From assembly GCA_963805455.1 (NCBI GenBank), contig CAWDUJ010000006.1:186001-250000 (forward strand): 64,000 nt of DNA, written 5' to 3'. Below are positions 62,557-64,000 of the stretch, in pieces. The notes below the pieces were generated by a model that saw only the letters and a program-made list of their open reading frames with translations, was not told the origin of the DNA and did no database searches. Position numbers and translations under genes: made by a program. Within the stretch, counting starts at the first letter, position 1. Each line of letters starts with the position of its first letter. The stretch is from VRUE01 sp963805455 (GTDB taxonomy: Bacteria; Actinomycetota; Thermoleophilia; Solirubrobacterales; 70-9).

Positions 62557-62740
62557 TGCCGAATCACCATATCCCGGTACGTGTGCGGCTCTCAAATGCG
62601 GTTTTGAGCTCTCAGAGCCTTCCGGTATGCGGTGAGCTCTATTGGCAATTTGGCCCGTGCCGCTTGGATTTCGCAATAAGCAGGGATTTCTTGGCCGCCC
62701 CATCGAAGCCACCCGAGCTGCGCTTGAAATAGTGTCGCTG

Positions 62741-62763
62741 TTACGGTCTGTAAAGTTTCTGAT
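62741..62763 (+). promoter_or_regulatory. Near-palindromic TetR operator candidate
   Basis: TTACGGTCTGTAA is an imperfect palindrome (TTAC...GTAA), followed by AAGTT and TCTGAT at 62758-62763. The block aligns with the spacer and -10 of the promoter at 63756, but the expected -35 place holds TCGCTG, so the conserved part is the operator rather than a full promoter. Confidence 0.5.
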
Positions 62764-63047
62764 TAAAGTGCTCTTGGAACCCTCTGAAGGCGCCTCCTAA
62801 GGCACATGGCAGTTCCAAAGAACAGGATCGTTCTTCGATCGTGCCCAAGGGGTGGGGGACTCGGAGAGCGACCGCGAACCCCACAGAAGGCGGTCCCAGT
62901 GAGTTCTAAGAGACCGTAACGGTACGCAAGCGAACCAATTCCCCGTTCCTCCGGGGAAACTGCGATACAGAGCCAAATTCGTGATCAGAATAGGCATTGC
63001 AAACAGGTTGGTACCGATAGGCCGGCACCCGGCTAATGGTTCCGTCC

Positions 63048-63076
63048 TTGACTTTACGGTCCATGTGTGTTCCGAT
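63048..63076 (+). promoter_or_regulatory. Promoter with TTACGGTCC operator
   Basis: TTGACT (63048-63053), spacer of 17 bases starting TTACGGTCCATGTG, then TCCGAT (63071-63076). It lies about 100 bases upstream of the gene at 63174. Confidence 0.55.
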
Positions 63077-63173
63077 TCATGGGCCCTCTCAACGGGGGTC
63101 GGCGGGGGTTTCTCCGCAGCAAAGTCGGTGAGGTGGAGTCGAAATCGATGCACGAGCGAGGGCGCGACACCCG

Positions 63174-63710
63174 ATGTTGGTGAGTCAGGAGAACGGGGAC
63201 GGCGGGCGCCGTCAGACGCCGTCAGGTGAGACCCAGGCAGCCGCGGCGCGGCGCGGCAAGGCCAGCTTCCTGCCGAGCTTCGCGGCACTCAAGGATCGCG
63301 TGTCCAAGGCCTGCGGCGGGGAGGAGGCATGGGAGGGAAAGGTGGTCGCCGGGGTTCGCGCGGTCCTGGAGTTCGCGGCCACCGACCCGCAGGCGGTCCA
63401 CGCGCTGACGGTCGACGCCAGGCGCCGGGCCACGGCGGAGGTCGACCTCGAGCAGGAGGCGATCTCCTACTTTGCCGGCCTCCTCCGCGACGCGGTCAGC
63501 GTCGAGAGGCGCATCACGCTCTCGACGGAGGAGGCACTGGTCGAGTCGATAGCGACGATCATCAGAGGACATCTCCAGCTCGGGACAGCGAACGAGCTCC
63601 CAGGGATCGCACCGGACCTCGTCTACATCACGCTGATGCCGTACGTGGGGATCTCCGAGGCGCGGCGTTGGGCGGATACCTCGGCCGTATCTGGACATAG
63701 CGGTACGTAG
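63174..63710 (+). CDS. TetR-like ligand-binding domain protein lacking HTH
   Basis: 178 residues from ATG 63174 (GTG 63180 also possible; no strong ribosome-binding site). The sequence ALKDRVSKACGGEEAWEGKV, VAGVRAVLEFAATDPQAVHA and the final PGIAPDLVYITLMPYVGISE match the C-terminal ligand domains of the TetR proteins in this window. The N-terminal 45 residues are Gly/Ala/Arg-rich and hold no helix-turn-helix. It could be a decapitated regulator, or a partner that modulates full-length TetRs by heterodimerisation. Confidence 0.7.
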   Translation: MLVSQENGDGGRRQTPSGETQAAAARRGKASFLPSFAALKDRVSKACGGEEAWEGKVVAGVRAVLEFAATDPQAVHALTVDARRRATAEVDLEQEAISYFAGLLRDAVSVERRITLSTEEALVESIATIIRGHLQLGTANELPGIAPDLVYITLMPYVGISEARRWADTSAVSGHSGT

Positions 63711-63755
63711 GATTTTGCTTTGCCATGCGTGACGAGTAAGAAACAGGGCAAGATC

Positions 63756-63784
63756 TTGACATTACGGTCCATACCTGTTCTGAT
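63756..63784 (+). promoter_or_regulatory. Promoter with TTACGGTCC operator, upstream of new secreted gene
   Basis: TTGACA (63756-63761), 17-base spacer TTACGGTCCATACCTGT, TCTGAT (63779-63784). It is the best copy of the motif shared with 42929 and 63048. It lies about 75 bases upstream of the GTG at 63861. Confidence 0.6.
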
Positions 63785-63860
63785 CTCGCGGATGCGAGAG
63801 ACGCTTCATCAGCAAGCTCGCAGCTGGCAAGCCAGACCAGGGTCGTCCCGTCCCTACCCT

Positions 63861-64000
63861 GTGCGGCACGACCCGAACGTCAACGCAGACCGGCATGGCC
63901 CGGGGGAGACCGGTAACCGGCTCCTCCGGGCCGGTCTGCGCCTCAGGGGCAGGCGGATCATCTGCTCGGCGGTGGCGCTGGCAACTCTGGCCTCAACGGC
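63861..64000 (+). CDS. Start of a probable secreted protein, cut by window edge
   Basis: GTG 63861 opens a frame to the window end: VRHDPNVNADRHGPGETGNR, then LLRAGLRLRGRRIICSAVAL and ATLAST. The basic patch followed by a hydrophobic run ending in Ala/Thr/Ser looks like a signal peptide with a long n-region, as in operon gene 1. The presence of the same promoter motif upstream supports it. The start is uncertain; an ATG in another frame at 63894 gives an Arg/Trp-rich product without a signal. Confidence 0.45.
   Translation, partial: MRHDPNVNADRHGPGETGNRLLRAGLRLRGRRIICSAVALATLAST

Larger units (their letters stand above)
62557..63173. other. Regulatory intergenic region with repeated TTACGGTC motifs
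   Basis: About 617 bases of lower GC content and no credible gene. The 8-mer TTACGGTC occurs at 62741 (+), at 62912-62919 on the minus strand (inside ACCGTAACGGT, 62913-62923), and at 63054 (+, in a promoter). A TTCCCC/GGGGAA hairpin lies near 62939-62960. It is flanked by the double-TetR gene and the TetR-like ligand-domain gene, and I read it as a control region for both. Confidence 0.55.

Noticed and set aside
62797..63288. 163-residue minus-strand open frame in the TetR intergenic region
   Set aside because: It runs across the promoter at 63048 and over the start of the gene at 63174. Composition is unlike its neighbours and no ribosome-binding site or domain is seen.

Overview
The window is very GC-rich and actinobacterial. 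The first 9 kb carries the classic fhaA-fhaB-pstP-ftsW/rodA-pbpA-pknB order of actinobacterial cell-wall/PASTA-kinase loci, extended by ddl. The many secreted NHL, Fn3-like and PKD proteins, the C-terminal modules of the form 'GRxLxPGxY' and the expansion of TetR genes suggest Thermoleophilia (Solirubrobacterales or relatives); that placement is inference from gene content. There are no rRNAs, CRISPR arrays, intact insertion sequences or phage genes. One tRNA (Arg-CCT) is present.

Layout: (1) 1-8978, cell-wall growth control: a truncated Ser/Thr kinase, two FHA proteins, PP2C phosphatase, SEDS glycosyltransferase, transpeptidase, PASTA kinase and D-Ala-D-Ala ligase. (2) 8975-15320, minus strand: two secreted proteins, a second kinase with an extracellular MviN-like domain, purM, uppP and dedA. 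(3) 15400-27211, a polysaccharide assembly locus: CapD-type dehydratase, LytR_C protein, O-antigen ligase-like polymerase, flippase, three glycosyltransferases, sugar-phosphate transferase, GNAT and FemAB-like acyltransferases; a UDP-sugar dehydrogenase follows at 31091. (4) 27212-33988, DUF3105 protein, metF, an MFS remnant, a candidate structured RNA, an enoyl-CoA hydratase, TetR genes and a secreted protein. (5) 34012-37501, five TetR genes, two of them adjacent paralogues. (6) 37823-42648, SprT-like fragment, small protein, anti-sigma/sigma pair, a large PKD protein and the tRNA. (7) 42929-60886, a promoter-led, translationally coupled six-gene operon of large secreted proteins in which a two-gene unit is duplicated. 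(8) 60902-64000, a small protein, a fused double TetR, an intergenic region rich in TTACGGTC motifs, an HTH-less TetR-like gene and the start of another secreted gene.

Three themes run across the window. A roughly 66-bp intergenic element coding a 21-23 codon mini-ORF sits directly upstream of three unrelated genes (fhaB, the FemAB-like gene, the sugar dehydrogenase) and is start/stop-coupled to two of them. A TetR-operator-like motif overlaps promoters in front of the secreted-protein operon at 43 kb and the new secreted gene at 63.9 kb, next to the double TetR, suggesting a local surface-protein regulon. Frameshifts are numerous: five between 18.4 and 22.7 kb and probably more than twenty between 45.7 and 58.7 kb. 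Because the coding signal continues cleanly in another frame after each one, I favour base-calling or assembly indels over true decay, and I annotate these genes at full span.
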